Shown here piece by piece: positions 1-5,078 of a stretch of DNA of 5,078 nucleotides. Made by a program: the position numbers and the translations under genes. The number at the start of each line of letters is the position of its first letter. Position 1 is the first letter of the stretch. The stretch comes from an uncultured Paraprevotella sp. (GTDB lineage Bacteria; Bacteroidota; Bacteroidia; Bacteroidales; Bacteroidaceae): assembly GCA_900766785.1 (NCBI GenBank), contig CAAFWT010000019.1, forward strand, positions 1-5,078, given 5' to 3'. The notes beneath the pieces were generated by a model. That model was not told the DNA's origin and ran no database searches. It saw only the letters and a program-made list of their open reading frames with translations.

Positions 1-88
1 CAAACGTTTGCATCCTTTGCCTCAAACGTTTGCAACCGCCCTTGCAAAGCATTGCAACCGCCATCGTAAACGTTTGCGGTGAAAAGAC
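1..88. repeat. 22-bp-period tandem array of CAAACGTTTGC palindromes
   Basis: Four consecutive 22-bp units start at 1, 23, 45 and 67. Each begins with an 11-bp core: CAAACGTTTGC at 1-11 and 23-33, CAAAGCATTGC at 45-55 (three central mismatches) and TAAACGTTTGC at 67-77 (one mismatch). CAAACGTTTG is a perfect 10-bp palindrome. The second and third units also share the spacer start AACCGCC (34-40 and 56-62), while the first and fourth spacers diverge. The core resembles LacI/GalR-family operators; the E. coli PurR site has the same AAACGTTT centre. A period of 22 bp is about two helical turns, so the palindromes would face the same side of the DNA. It could be an operator cluster for a gene beyond the left edge, or a decaying intergenic tandem repeat. 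The array touches base 1 and may continue outside. The repeat itself is directly visible; its role is inference. Confidence 0.8.
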
Positions 89-190
89 ACACCTTTTGTG
101 GAATCCCTTCCCCCCATGTTTTTCTGCTGAGCACAAGATTGAGGTTCAGCCCAAATGTCGGCTGGCCGTATCACATGGTGCTGTCATTAA

Positions 191-240
191 GAAAAGGAAA
201 TGCCAGCCCTGAGCAAGAAGAACTCTACTCAAGGCTGGCA
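191..240 (-). terminator. Intrinsic terminator of the ATPase operon
   Basis: TGCCAGCC (201-208) pairs with GGCTGGCA (233-240). After one mismatch, TGAG (210-213) pairs with CTCA (228-231). This gives a stem of 8 + 4 bp around a 14-nt loop. Read on the minus strand, the stem is followed at once by TTTCCTTTTCTT, a U-rich tract. It lies 26 bp past the atpK stop codon, as expected for the end of the operon. The plus side lacks a T tract after base 240, so it should act on minus-strand transcripts only. Confidence 0.85.
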
Positions 241-243
241 ATG

Positions 244-265
244 CTATGGGGAACCTTCCCTATAG
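244..265. repeat. Short inverted repeat abutting the atpK stop codon
   Basis: CTAT (244-247) matches ATAG (262-265) and GGGAA (249-253) matches TTCCC (256-260), with one mismatch (248/261) and a two-base centre. It begins one base after the atpK stop codon and lies just before the terminator hairpin. In RNA it would form a small hairpin with its innermost pairs open. It could protect the transcript 3' end or be chance; no T tract follows, so it is not a terminator by itself. Confidence 0.45.
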
Positions 266-266
266 A

Positions 267-710
267 TTAGAGGGTGTTAGCAGTCAGGATGAGTACCAGC
301 AGACCCAGGATGGCATACAGCTCAGGGAACACGGCCAGCACCATGGTGGTTCCGAAAGCATTGTGACCAGCACCTATGGCACTAATACCATTTGCACATA
401 CCTTTGCCTGGCGAACTGCAGAGAACAGGGCAACCAGTCCCAGTGCCAAACCTACGCCAAAGATAGCACATGCTGCAGGCATCTGGATACCAGGCACCAC
501 CTTGCTGTTGAGCATAAAGAAACCCACGAATCCGTACAGGCCCTGAGATGAAGGCAGAGCAGACAGACCCATGTATGCACCACTGGCAGAGGGGTTCTTC
601 TTGAAGGCACCAATGGACGCATTACCGCAGATGGTAACACCATATGCACTTCCAATACCTGAGAGGGCAACGCAAAGCGCAACGCCCAAATAAGCTAAAA
701 AGATTTCCAT
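267..710 (-). CDS. atpK: V/A-type ATPase subunit K (membrane rotor proteolipid, c subunit)
   Basis: This 147-residue proteolipid forms the membrane rotor ring that carries ions past subunit I. It is a duplicated hairpin with four membrane segments, at about 3-27, 50-68, 78-98 and 120-143. The first segment carries the glycine-rich SGIGSAYG motif. The ion-carrying carboxylate is E130 in FPELYAILG. By alignment with Enterococcus hirae NtpK at a constant offset of nine, L52, S55, Q56, Q101 and E130 match the Na+ ligands L61, T64, Q65, Q110 and E139, and Y59 matches Y68. LPSSQGLYGF and YAILG are the clearest family motifs. The first hairpin has Q56 where a second carboxylate would otherwise be, so there is one ion site per four-helix subunit, as in V-type rings. 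It is the last gene of the operon, 27 nt after atpI, followed by the terminator. The start codon lies behind an AT-rich leader with no Shine-Dalgarno sequence, usual for Bacteroidetes. Na+ coupling is inferred. Confidence 0.96.
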   Translation of the reverse strand: MEIFLAYLGVALCVALSGIGSAYGVTICGNASIGAFKKNPSASGAYMGLSALPSSQGLYGFVGFFMLNSKVVPGIQMPAACAIFGVGLALGLVALFSAVRQAKVCANGISAIGAGHNAFGTTMVLAVFPELYAILGLLVLILTANTL

Positions 711-737
711 AAAATTTTTTAATTGTGTTATTGATTA

Positions 738-2612
738 TTACTTGTTGTATTCTTTTCTAAAGGGTGAATATTCCTTGCCTCCGCCTTCGAAGTCGGCATT
801 CTTGAAGAACTCCACAAAGGTCAGACGCATGGGATGTACGAATGCTGATATCATACTGAGAGCGAAGGTAATGCCATGTCCTGCCAGAAGGATGAGGATC
901 ATGGGTAACCAGCGCACCATGACGGGCAGACTGGAGGTCATGTCGATGGCCAGCGAATTGAACACTCCACCAAGCACTCCTCCTGTGAGTCCGAGAGCGA
1001 ACAGGCGGATATAGCTCAGCAAGTCTCCCAGCAGGCCTGTAGCCATACCATATGTAGCCCATACGCCCCCGCCGATATTGCCAAGCAAGCCCAGCAAAGG
1101 ACGGCGATAACTGCCTGGAGAATTGTAGAAGAAGATGCCCAGGGCCGATATGCCAATCAAAACCATCAGAATGGTCTGCAATACCTGAGGCAACTGCACG
1201 CCACAAGTTGGCAGTCCATAGAGGATGACCGCCAGGATGATGGCCGCCACCCAACAGAAGGTTCCTATGCCATAAGCAAAGCCATAGTTCTTGACAGCCT
1301 TGCAGCCCTTGAGTATCATGCCCAGCAGCACCTGTATGAGACCGATGATGACAGAGAGAACCATCATGGGCGAATAGCCGAAGATGGGACCCACACCATT
1401 GTCATTGAGGAAATAGGGCTTCACAGGAGCCAGGAAGGCCCAGTCCTGCTGACTGAGGTCGATGCCGAAGAATGTGCCCATGAGCAAACCGCAGATGACA
1501 GTCATCATGCCCAGCCATGCCATGAGCCGGCCATAGTTGCAGACGTCTCCCTTGCAGAACTTTGCAACTGCCAATCCTCCGAAGAGTACGAGCAGGCCAT
1601 AACCTCCATCGCCCAGACAGAGTCCGAAGAAGAGCATGAAGAATGGTGCAAAATAGAAGGAGGGATCCAGGTCATGATAATTGGGCAGGGAGTACATGCG
1701 CAGGATAGGTTCGAAGAGGGAGGTGAACCTGCCGTTTGTAATCTGTACGGGCACATCGTCCTCAAAGGCTGGATCTTCCATCTCATAGAAGATATGATCG
1801 GCATCCAGCACAGTGGTAAGCTCCTCTGTACGGTCGGCACGAACCCATCCCACGAGCAGGCGAAGGGAATCTCCTGCCACTCGCTCGTCGCTCAGATGTA
1901 CTCGCTCCAACTGGATACTGTCCCGAGTCTGGCTCTGTCCGTCTAGCAGGACGGAACGCAGCTGCTTCTCTATATAGAGCAATTCTCCATGAATGAGATC
2001 CAGTTTCTGCAACACGCTGTCCAGCTGGGCACGCTTCTCCTGCAGGGATTCCTGTGGCAGGAATATCTGCTCGGCCTCTATGTCGGGCTTTTCCTCGCTG
2101 AAAGTCAGGAAATAGGTACTCTTGGACATCTCGTTCACAGGGATGGCGAAATAGTGGTCGGCCCACTCCTGACGGAAGAACTTGGAACTGCAGCGGAAGA
2201 AGCCGACGGTAAGTCCTGACGCTTGGGCAAGCCTCTGGAGTGCCTTCATATCGAAGTTTCCCCATGGCTCTAGCACTCGGATGTCCTTCTCTATCGCATC
2301 ACGCTCATGCATGAGTGTCTGTTCCTCAGCCTGAATATTCTCGATGCGAGTGAGTACCTCCAGGCTGTCGGAAGCTTGTCCTAAGGCTGGAGCATGAGGT
2401 GCCACCTGGTAAGTCTTGGCAGCAGAGTCAAGCACACGAAGGGCTGCAACATAACGGGATTCCAAGTCCAAAGCCTGCTGCAGCTCTTGGCTGGAGGCTC
2501 CCTGCTGAAGCTGCTGTACATGCACCACTCCCTGCTGACGCAAGGAACTGATAAATCCTTCGTATTCCTTATCGGTCACCAGGAAGGTGAACTTTTTCAT
2601 CTTCTCTATCAT
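738..2612 (-). CDS. atpI: V/A-type ATPase subunit I (membrane stator, subunit a)
   Basis: Subunit I (624 residues, normal for compact bacterial forms) is the fixed membrane part that provides two ion half-channels beside the K ring and anchors the peripheral stalk. Residues 1 to about 315 are soluble, with helical coiled-coil stretches near 85-115 and 190-222. Residues about 318-600 are the membrane domain with seven or eight segments. It opens with PSFYFAPFFMLFFG and GDGGYG (334-339), a family hallmark. R536 in SYIRLFALGL corresponds to the essential arginine of yeast Vph1 (R735) and faces the rotor glutamate. R596 in FVHPMRLTFVEFF matches the second conserved arginine. H579 lies in the GHG motif. 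The tail ends soluble (EYSPFRKEY). The start overlaps the atpD stop by four bases (ATGA) and has a strong AGGAGG seven bases upstream; M5 is a less likely alternative start. No frameshift or missing key residue is seen. Confidence 0.97.
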   Translation of the reverse strand: MIEKMKKFTFLVTDKEYEGFISSLRQQGVVHVQQLQQGASSQELQQALDLESRYVAALRVLDSAAKTYQVAPHAPALGQASDSLEVLTRIENIQAEEQTLMHERDAIEKDIRVLEPWGNFDMKALQRLAQASGLTVGFFRCSSKFFRQEWADHYFAIPVNEMSKSTYFLTFSEEKPDIEAEQIFLPQESLQEKRAQLDSVLQKLDLIHGELLYIEKQLRSVLLDGQSQTRDSIQLERVHLSDERVAGDSLRLLVGWVRADRTEELTTVLDADHIFYEMEDPAFEDDVPVQITNGRFTSLFEPILRMYSLPNYHDLDPSFYFAPFFMLFFGLCLGDGGYGLLVLFGGLAVAKFCKGDVCNYGRLMAWLGMMTVICGLLMGTFFGIDLSQQDWAFLAPVKPYFLNDNGVGPIFGYSPMMVLSVIIGLIQVLLGMILKGCKAVKNYGFAYGIGTFCWVAAIILAVILYGLPTCGVQLPQVLQTILMVLIGISALGIFFYNSPGSYRRPLLGLLGNIGGGVWATYGMATGLLGDLLSYIRLFALGLTGGVLGGVFNSLAIDMTSSLPVMVRWLPMILILLAGHGITFALSMISAFVHPMRLTFVEFFKNADFEGGGKEYSPFRKEYNK

Positions 2613-3214
2613 GCCGTGGCCTCCTTTCTCTTCTCCTGCAAGGCTTTGAGTATCTTCTGAGAAGACTTGGAGAGGTTCTCCTCATCCTCCATGAAGCGCT
2701 TGATTTTGCGCACAGCTTCCTGATAGCCTGGAATCTGAACTTTCTCAAAGAGGTTCACCTTCTGAGTGGTCTTCTTGCGGGCATGCTCCAGGAGATGCAA
2801 TTTAGCATCCACGAACTCACGCTCCACCGCAGTCTTGGCCAGTCCCTGAAGCAGTTTGATGCCATCGAAATACCATTTCGGGGCGCTAAACAAGCCAAAG
2901 GGGTGTACCTCCAACTCTATGTTGGTAAGCACAGGAACCCTCACGCCAGCTATCTTCTTTACACCCAACTGCACGTCACGCAGGCTCACCAAGGAGGTAT
3001 CAAACTCCCCCCAGAGAGCATACATGCGCTCATAACCGGCAATCTGGCTCTCAAGCAACTGTTCCAGACGCACAGCCTCTTCCTTGCATTTCTTCACCTC
3101 GAGCCTCAATGCCGTCTCCTTGCTCTTGATGATGGGCAGGGTGCGCTGACGCATCTTCAGATTCTTCTCCAGCTGCTGAAGCGAAGTCTTGTTATATTGA
3201 AACTTTATTGCCAT
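2609..3214 (-). CDS. atpD: V/A-type ATPase subunit D (central rotor shaft)
   Basis: Subunit D is the long antiparallel coiled coil that turns inside the A3B3 head and transmits rotation to the membrane ring, the counterpart of F-type gamma. The 201-residue product begins MAIKFQYNKTSLQQLEKNLK. It has an N-terminal helix to about residue 70, a central globular part (about 75-120, with VRVPVL and FSAPKWYFDGIK) and a C-terminal helix (about 123-195), whose conserved stretch is KKTTQKVNLFEKVQIPGYQEAVRKIKRFMEDEE. I place the start at 3214, not at the upstream in-frame ATG at 3244: family members begin at MAIKF and an AGGGGGA sits eight bases before this ATG. The ten extra residues of the longer form (MQERTRGTSI) look non-conserved. 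A 191-nt spacer separates it from atpB, and its stop overlaps the atpI start. Partner subunit F is not encoded in this window. Confidence 0.95.
   Translation of the reverse strand: MAIKFQYNKTSLQQLEKNLKMRQRTLPIIKSKETALRLEVKKCKEEAVRLEQLLESQIAGYERMYALWGEFDTSLVSLRDVQLGVKKIAGVRVPVLTNIELEVHPFGLFSAPKWYFDGIKLLQGLAKTAVEREFVDAKLHLLEHARKKTTQKVNLFEKVQIPGYQEAVRKIKRFMEDEENLSKSSQKILKALQEKRKEATA
2620..2625 (-). promoter_or_regulatory. Ribosome binding site of atpI
   Basis: AGGAGG on the minus strand lies inside the last codons of atpD, seven bases before the atpI ATG. It fixes the start at 2612 and, with the ATGA overlap, suggests translational coupling between D and I. Such a strong Shine-Dalgarno sequence is unusual for Bacteroidetes, where start regions are usually AT-rich without one; it may partly be a by-product of the Lys-Glu-Ala codons of atpD. 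Confidence 0.6.
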
Positions 3215-3405
3215 AATAGAAGTCCCCCTGGTCCTCTCCTGCATTGGAAAGGATAATCCATGCGGGAGACATTTTTTATGTTCTACACTATATTCTTGCT
3301 ATTGCATTTCAGGACTGATGCCGCCTGTCTCTCTCCCTCCCCTACTTCCACCTGGTACATGCGAGATGGCTCATGGTGAGATGATGGGGAGAGATGGCCT
3401 GCTCC
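3215..3405 (-). other. Non-coding spacer between atpB and atpD
   Basis: This 191-nt stretch separates two genes that are otherwise in a tightly packed operon (neighbouring gaps are 14 nt, a four-base overlap and 27 nt). On the coding strand the longest frames starting with ATG are only about 25 codons with no recognisable product, so I see no gene. TCTCTCCC (3330-3337) is complementary to GGGAGAGA (3387-3394), and CACC/GGTG (about 3352/3378) could nest inside, so the RNA may fold. A purine-rich run (GGGGAGGGAGAGAGA in the transcript) lies at 3328-3342. No Bacteroidetes-type promoter (TTTG with TAnnTTTG) and no terminator T tract was found. The role is unknown; it may affect the B-to-D expression ratio or be the remains of a lost gene. 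Confidence 0.5.
3223..3229 (-). promoter_or_regulatory. Possible ribosome binding site of atpD
   Basis: AGGGGGA on the minus strand ends eight bases before the ATG at 3214. It is an imperfect Shine-Dalgarno sequence and supports choosing 3214 as the start of atpD over 3244, which has none. Confidence 0.4.
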
Positions 3406-4728
3406 TTACTTCCAGTAGATGTCGGTAAACTCCCTCTTGATGTTGACCTCTTCCAGTTTGAAATACTTGCGGAAGAGTTCCCACGTCACGTCGAGCATCT
3501 CTTCGGTATTGAGGTTCACATCGATGGCCAGGAGGCGTGTGGCATAGTCCTTGGCAAAGTCCAGACAGCGATTGTCATAGTCTGTCAGGTCAAATCCATT
3601 CTCCAGTTTGGTCTTAGCATTGGCGGCATCGGCATAGAGACGTATGGCGGCATTCATCACCTGAGAATGGTCGGCACGTGTCTTCTTGCCTGCCACGAGT
3701 TGCTTCAAGCGGGAAAGTGAGCGGAAGGGGTCGATGATGACCTTACCCACATCGCTATCCCTGCGCAGATAGAGCTGTCCCTCGGTAATGTAACCTGTAT
3801 TGTCGGGTACAGCATGCGTAATGTCGCCACCGCTCAGGGTGGTCACAGCGATGATGGTGATGGAGCCTCCACCCACGCTCTCGGGGAACTGAACTGCCTT
3901 CTCATAGATCTTAGCCAGGTCGGAATACAATGAGCCAGGCATGGAATCCTTGGAAGGAATCTGGTCCATACGGTTGCTCACGATGGACAAGGAATCGGCA
4001 TACGATGTCATATCCGTGAGCAGAACCAGCACTGTCTCATGCTTTTCCACAGCAAAATACTCTGCTGCCGCAAGAGCCATATCAGGTACGAGCAATCGCT
4101 CCACAGCAGGATCCTCGGTGGTATTGATGAAGGAGATGATACGGTCAAGTGCTCCTGCATTGGAGAAGGTATTGCGGAAGAAATAGTAGTCATCGTTGGT
4201 CATACCCATACCACCCAGGATAATCTTGTCGGCCTTGGCACGCATGGCCACCATGGCCATCACCTCATTGAAGGGCTGATCGGGGTCGGCAAAGAAGGGG
4301 ATCTTCTGACCAGACACCAGGGTATTGTTCAAGTCGATGCCGGCAATACCCGTGGCAATGAGCTCACTGGGTTGCTTACGCCTGACGGGATTCACACTGG
4401 GTCCGCCTATCTCCACCTCGCGTCCTTCTATAGCAGGTCCTCCATCGATAGGGTCGCCATAGGCATTGAAGAAGCGGCCTGCCAGCTGTTCACTTACCTT
4501 CAGAGTGGGTGCCTTGCCCAGGAAAGTGACTTCGGCATTGGTGGGAATGCCTCCTGTGCCCTCAAAGACCTGGAGAGTGACATCGTCTCCAGAGATTCTC
4601 ACCACCTGGGCCAACTTGCCATTGATGCGTGCCAATTCGTCGTAACCCACGCCCTTGGCCTTGAGCATACAGGTAGCCTTGGTTATCTGGCTTATCTGCG
4701 TATATATTTTTTGAAATGCTGTTGCCAT
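3406..4728 (-). CDS. atpB: V/A-type ATPase subunit B (non-catalytic head subunit)
   Basis: Subunit B (440 residues) alternates with A in the A3B3 hexamer. It forms the nucleotide-site interface but does not hydrolyse ATP. The N-terminal beta-barrel domain covers about 1-75 (GVGYDELARI, EGTGGIPTNAEVTFLG), followed by the nucleotide-binding fold with GRFFNAYGDPIDGGP (84-98) and VNPVRRKQPSELIATGIAGID (112-132). The P-loop position holds GQKIPFFADPDQPFNE (140-155) with no GKT/S, the mark of the non-catalytic subunit. MPGSLYSDLAKIYEKA (263-278) and TGYITEGQLYLRR (311-323) are diagnostic. R340 in RSLSRL matches the arginine finger (R350 in E. hirae NtpB) that reaches into the active site of A. The C-terminal helical bundle includes about residues 350-440. 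It starts 14 nt after the atpA stop in an AT-rich, Shine-Dalgarno-free leader. The archaeal F subunit does not follow; the 191-nt spacer does. Confidence 0.97.
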   Translation of the reverse strand: MATAFQKIYTQISQITKATCMLKAKGVGYDELARINGKLAQVVRISGDDVTLQVFEGTGGIPTNAEVTFLGKAPTLKVSEQLAGRFFNAYGDPIDGGPAIEGREVEIGGPSVNPVRRKQPSELIATGIAGIDLNNTLVSGQKIPFFADPDQPFNEVMAMVAMRAKADKIILGGMGMTNDDYYFFRNTFSNAGALDRIISFINTTEDPAVERLLVPDMALAAAEYFAVEKHETVLVLLTDMTSYADSLSIVSNRMDQIPSKDSMPGSLYSDLAKIYEKAVQFPESVGGGSITIIAVTTLSGGDITHAVPDNTGYITEGQLYLRRDSDVGKVIIDPFRSLSRLKQLVAGKKTRADHSQVMNAAIRLYADAANAKTKLENGFDLTDYDNRCLDFAKDYATRLLAIDVNLNTEEMLDVTWELFRKYFKLEEVNIKREFTDIYWK

Positions 4729-4742
4729 ACTTACATATATCT

Positions 4743-5078
4743 TTATAACATTGCCTGCACCTGTTTCTTATAGTCAGCATACTGCTCGCTTTGGTACACC
4801 GAGTAGTTCATCTGCTTGCATAGGTTGATCATCTTCTTGAAGTAGTCGGTCACCTCCAGGAAGGTCTCAAACTGATAATCTTCCTTATCGCAGATTTCCG
4901 TTACCAGATTGAGCAACTCCTCCTGACGGGCCAGAGGCGTCATAGCATCCACCTCATCAAAGGCATCCTGCTGCAGAATCACGAAGTCGATAACCTCACT
5001 CTTCCAGAAGGTCACATGATACTCCACGGGTACGCCGTCGTCTCCCAGGATGTTGATTTGCTCGGCTATCTCCTTACC
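4743..5078 (-). CDS. atpA: V/A-type ATPase subunit A (catalytic), C-terminal part
   Basis: The frame is open from base 5078 down to the TAA at 4743-4745, giving the last 111 residues of a protein usually about 580-590 long; the rest lies beyond the right edge. The fragment begins GKEIAEQINILGDDGVPVEYH. It is the C-terminal helical domain of catalytic subunit A, recognised by FVILQQDAFDEVDAMTPLARQEELLNLV (about 33-60 of the fragment), where the family has an LQQDAFD-VDA motif. Subunit A holds the Walker A P-loop and catalytic glutamate, but those lie outside the window, so catalytic competence cannot be checked here. Identity also follows from its place directly upstream of atpB with a 14-nt gap. 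The GTG at 5025-5027 is an internal valine codon, not a start. Confidence 0.95.
   Translation of the reverse strand, partial: GKEIAEQINILGDDGVPVEYHVTFWKSEVIDFVILQQDAFDEVDAMTPLARQEELLNLVTEICDKEDYQFETFLEVTDYFKKMINLCKQMNYSVYQSEQYADYKKQVQAML

Noticed and set aside
1..88. CRISPR array
   Set aside because: The period is only 22 bp with an 11-bp core, and two spacers share sequence; CRISPR repeats and spacers are both longer.
30..270. Overlapping plus-strand frames of 60-63 codons at 30-212 and 79-270
   Set aside because: No recognisable domain, no credible ribosome site, and they run through the palindrome array and the operon terminator; the two frames overlap each other.
757..1254. 165-codon minus-strand frame, and a similar 160-codon one at 1783-2265
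   Set aside because: Both are alternate frames inside atpI, rich in Arg, Gly and Pro with no family resemblance.
3215..3244. Ten-residue N-terminal extension of subunit D (start at 3244)
   Set aside because: Family members start at MAIKF, and the better ribosome-site candidate precedes the ATG at 3214.
3406..4728. Missing P-loop in subunit B taken as a defect
   Set aside because: Loss of the GKT/S motif is normal for the non-catalytic B subunit, and the arginine finger R340 is intact.
4039..4773. 244-codon plus-strand frame
   Set aside because: It lies antisense to atpB and the end of atpA, both of which are unmistakable; the histidine- and glycine-rich product is typical of an antisense shadow.
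4743..5027. Stand-alone 94-residue protein starting at GTG 5027
   Set aside because: The frame stays open to the window edge and the upstream residues continue subunit A, so this is the 3' end of atpA.

Overview
The window is the 3' part of a V/A-type (vacuolar/archaeal-type) rotary ATPase operon, read entirely from the minus strand. From right to left, in the direction of transcription, it holds the C-terminal end of the catalytic subunit A, then subunits B, D, I (the membrane stator, also called subunit a) and K (the membrane rotor proteolipid). The operon ends at a clear intrinsic terminator. The gene order A-B-D-I-K, with no subunit F between B and D, is the compact bacterial arrangement known from Bacteroidetes, chlamydiae and spirochaetes. 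Protein character (for example the MAIKFQYNKTSLQ start of D), roughly 50% GC and mostly AT-rich, Shine-Dalgarno-poor start regions suggest a member of the Bacteroidales, perhaps Prevotellaceae. No species can be named from the sequence alone.

Layout: 1-88 is a 22-bp-period array carrying CAAACGTTTGC palindromes. 89-190 is non-coding with nothing recognised. 191-240 is the operon terminator (minus strand), and 244-265 is a short inverted repeat just behind the atpK stop codon. atpK is at 267-710, atpI at 738-2612, atpD at 2609-3214 (overlapping atpI by four bases), a non-coding spacer at 3215-3405, atpB at 3406-4728, and the atpA 3' end at 4743-5078, cut by the window edge.

How the genes work together: A and B form the A3B3 head, which makes or hydrolyses ATP. 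D is part of the central rotor shaft. K forms the membrane ring and I provides the half-channels and the stator arginine. The K protein keeps the positions that bind Na+ in the Enterococcus hirae NtpK ring (L, T/S, Q, Q and E), so this enzyme is probably Na+-coupled. Subunit E and the DUF2764-type stalk protein, expected upstream of A in this operon type, would lie beyond the right edge.

The ATPase genes are ordinary members of their families. The parts least explained by known annotation are the 22-bp palindrome array at the left edge and the 191-nt spacer at the position where other A-type operons may carry genes.
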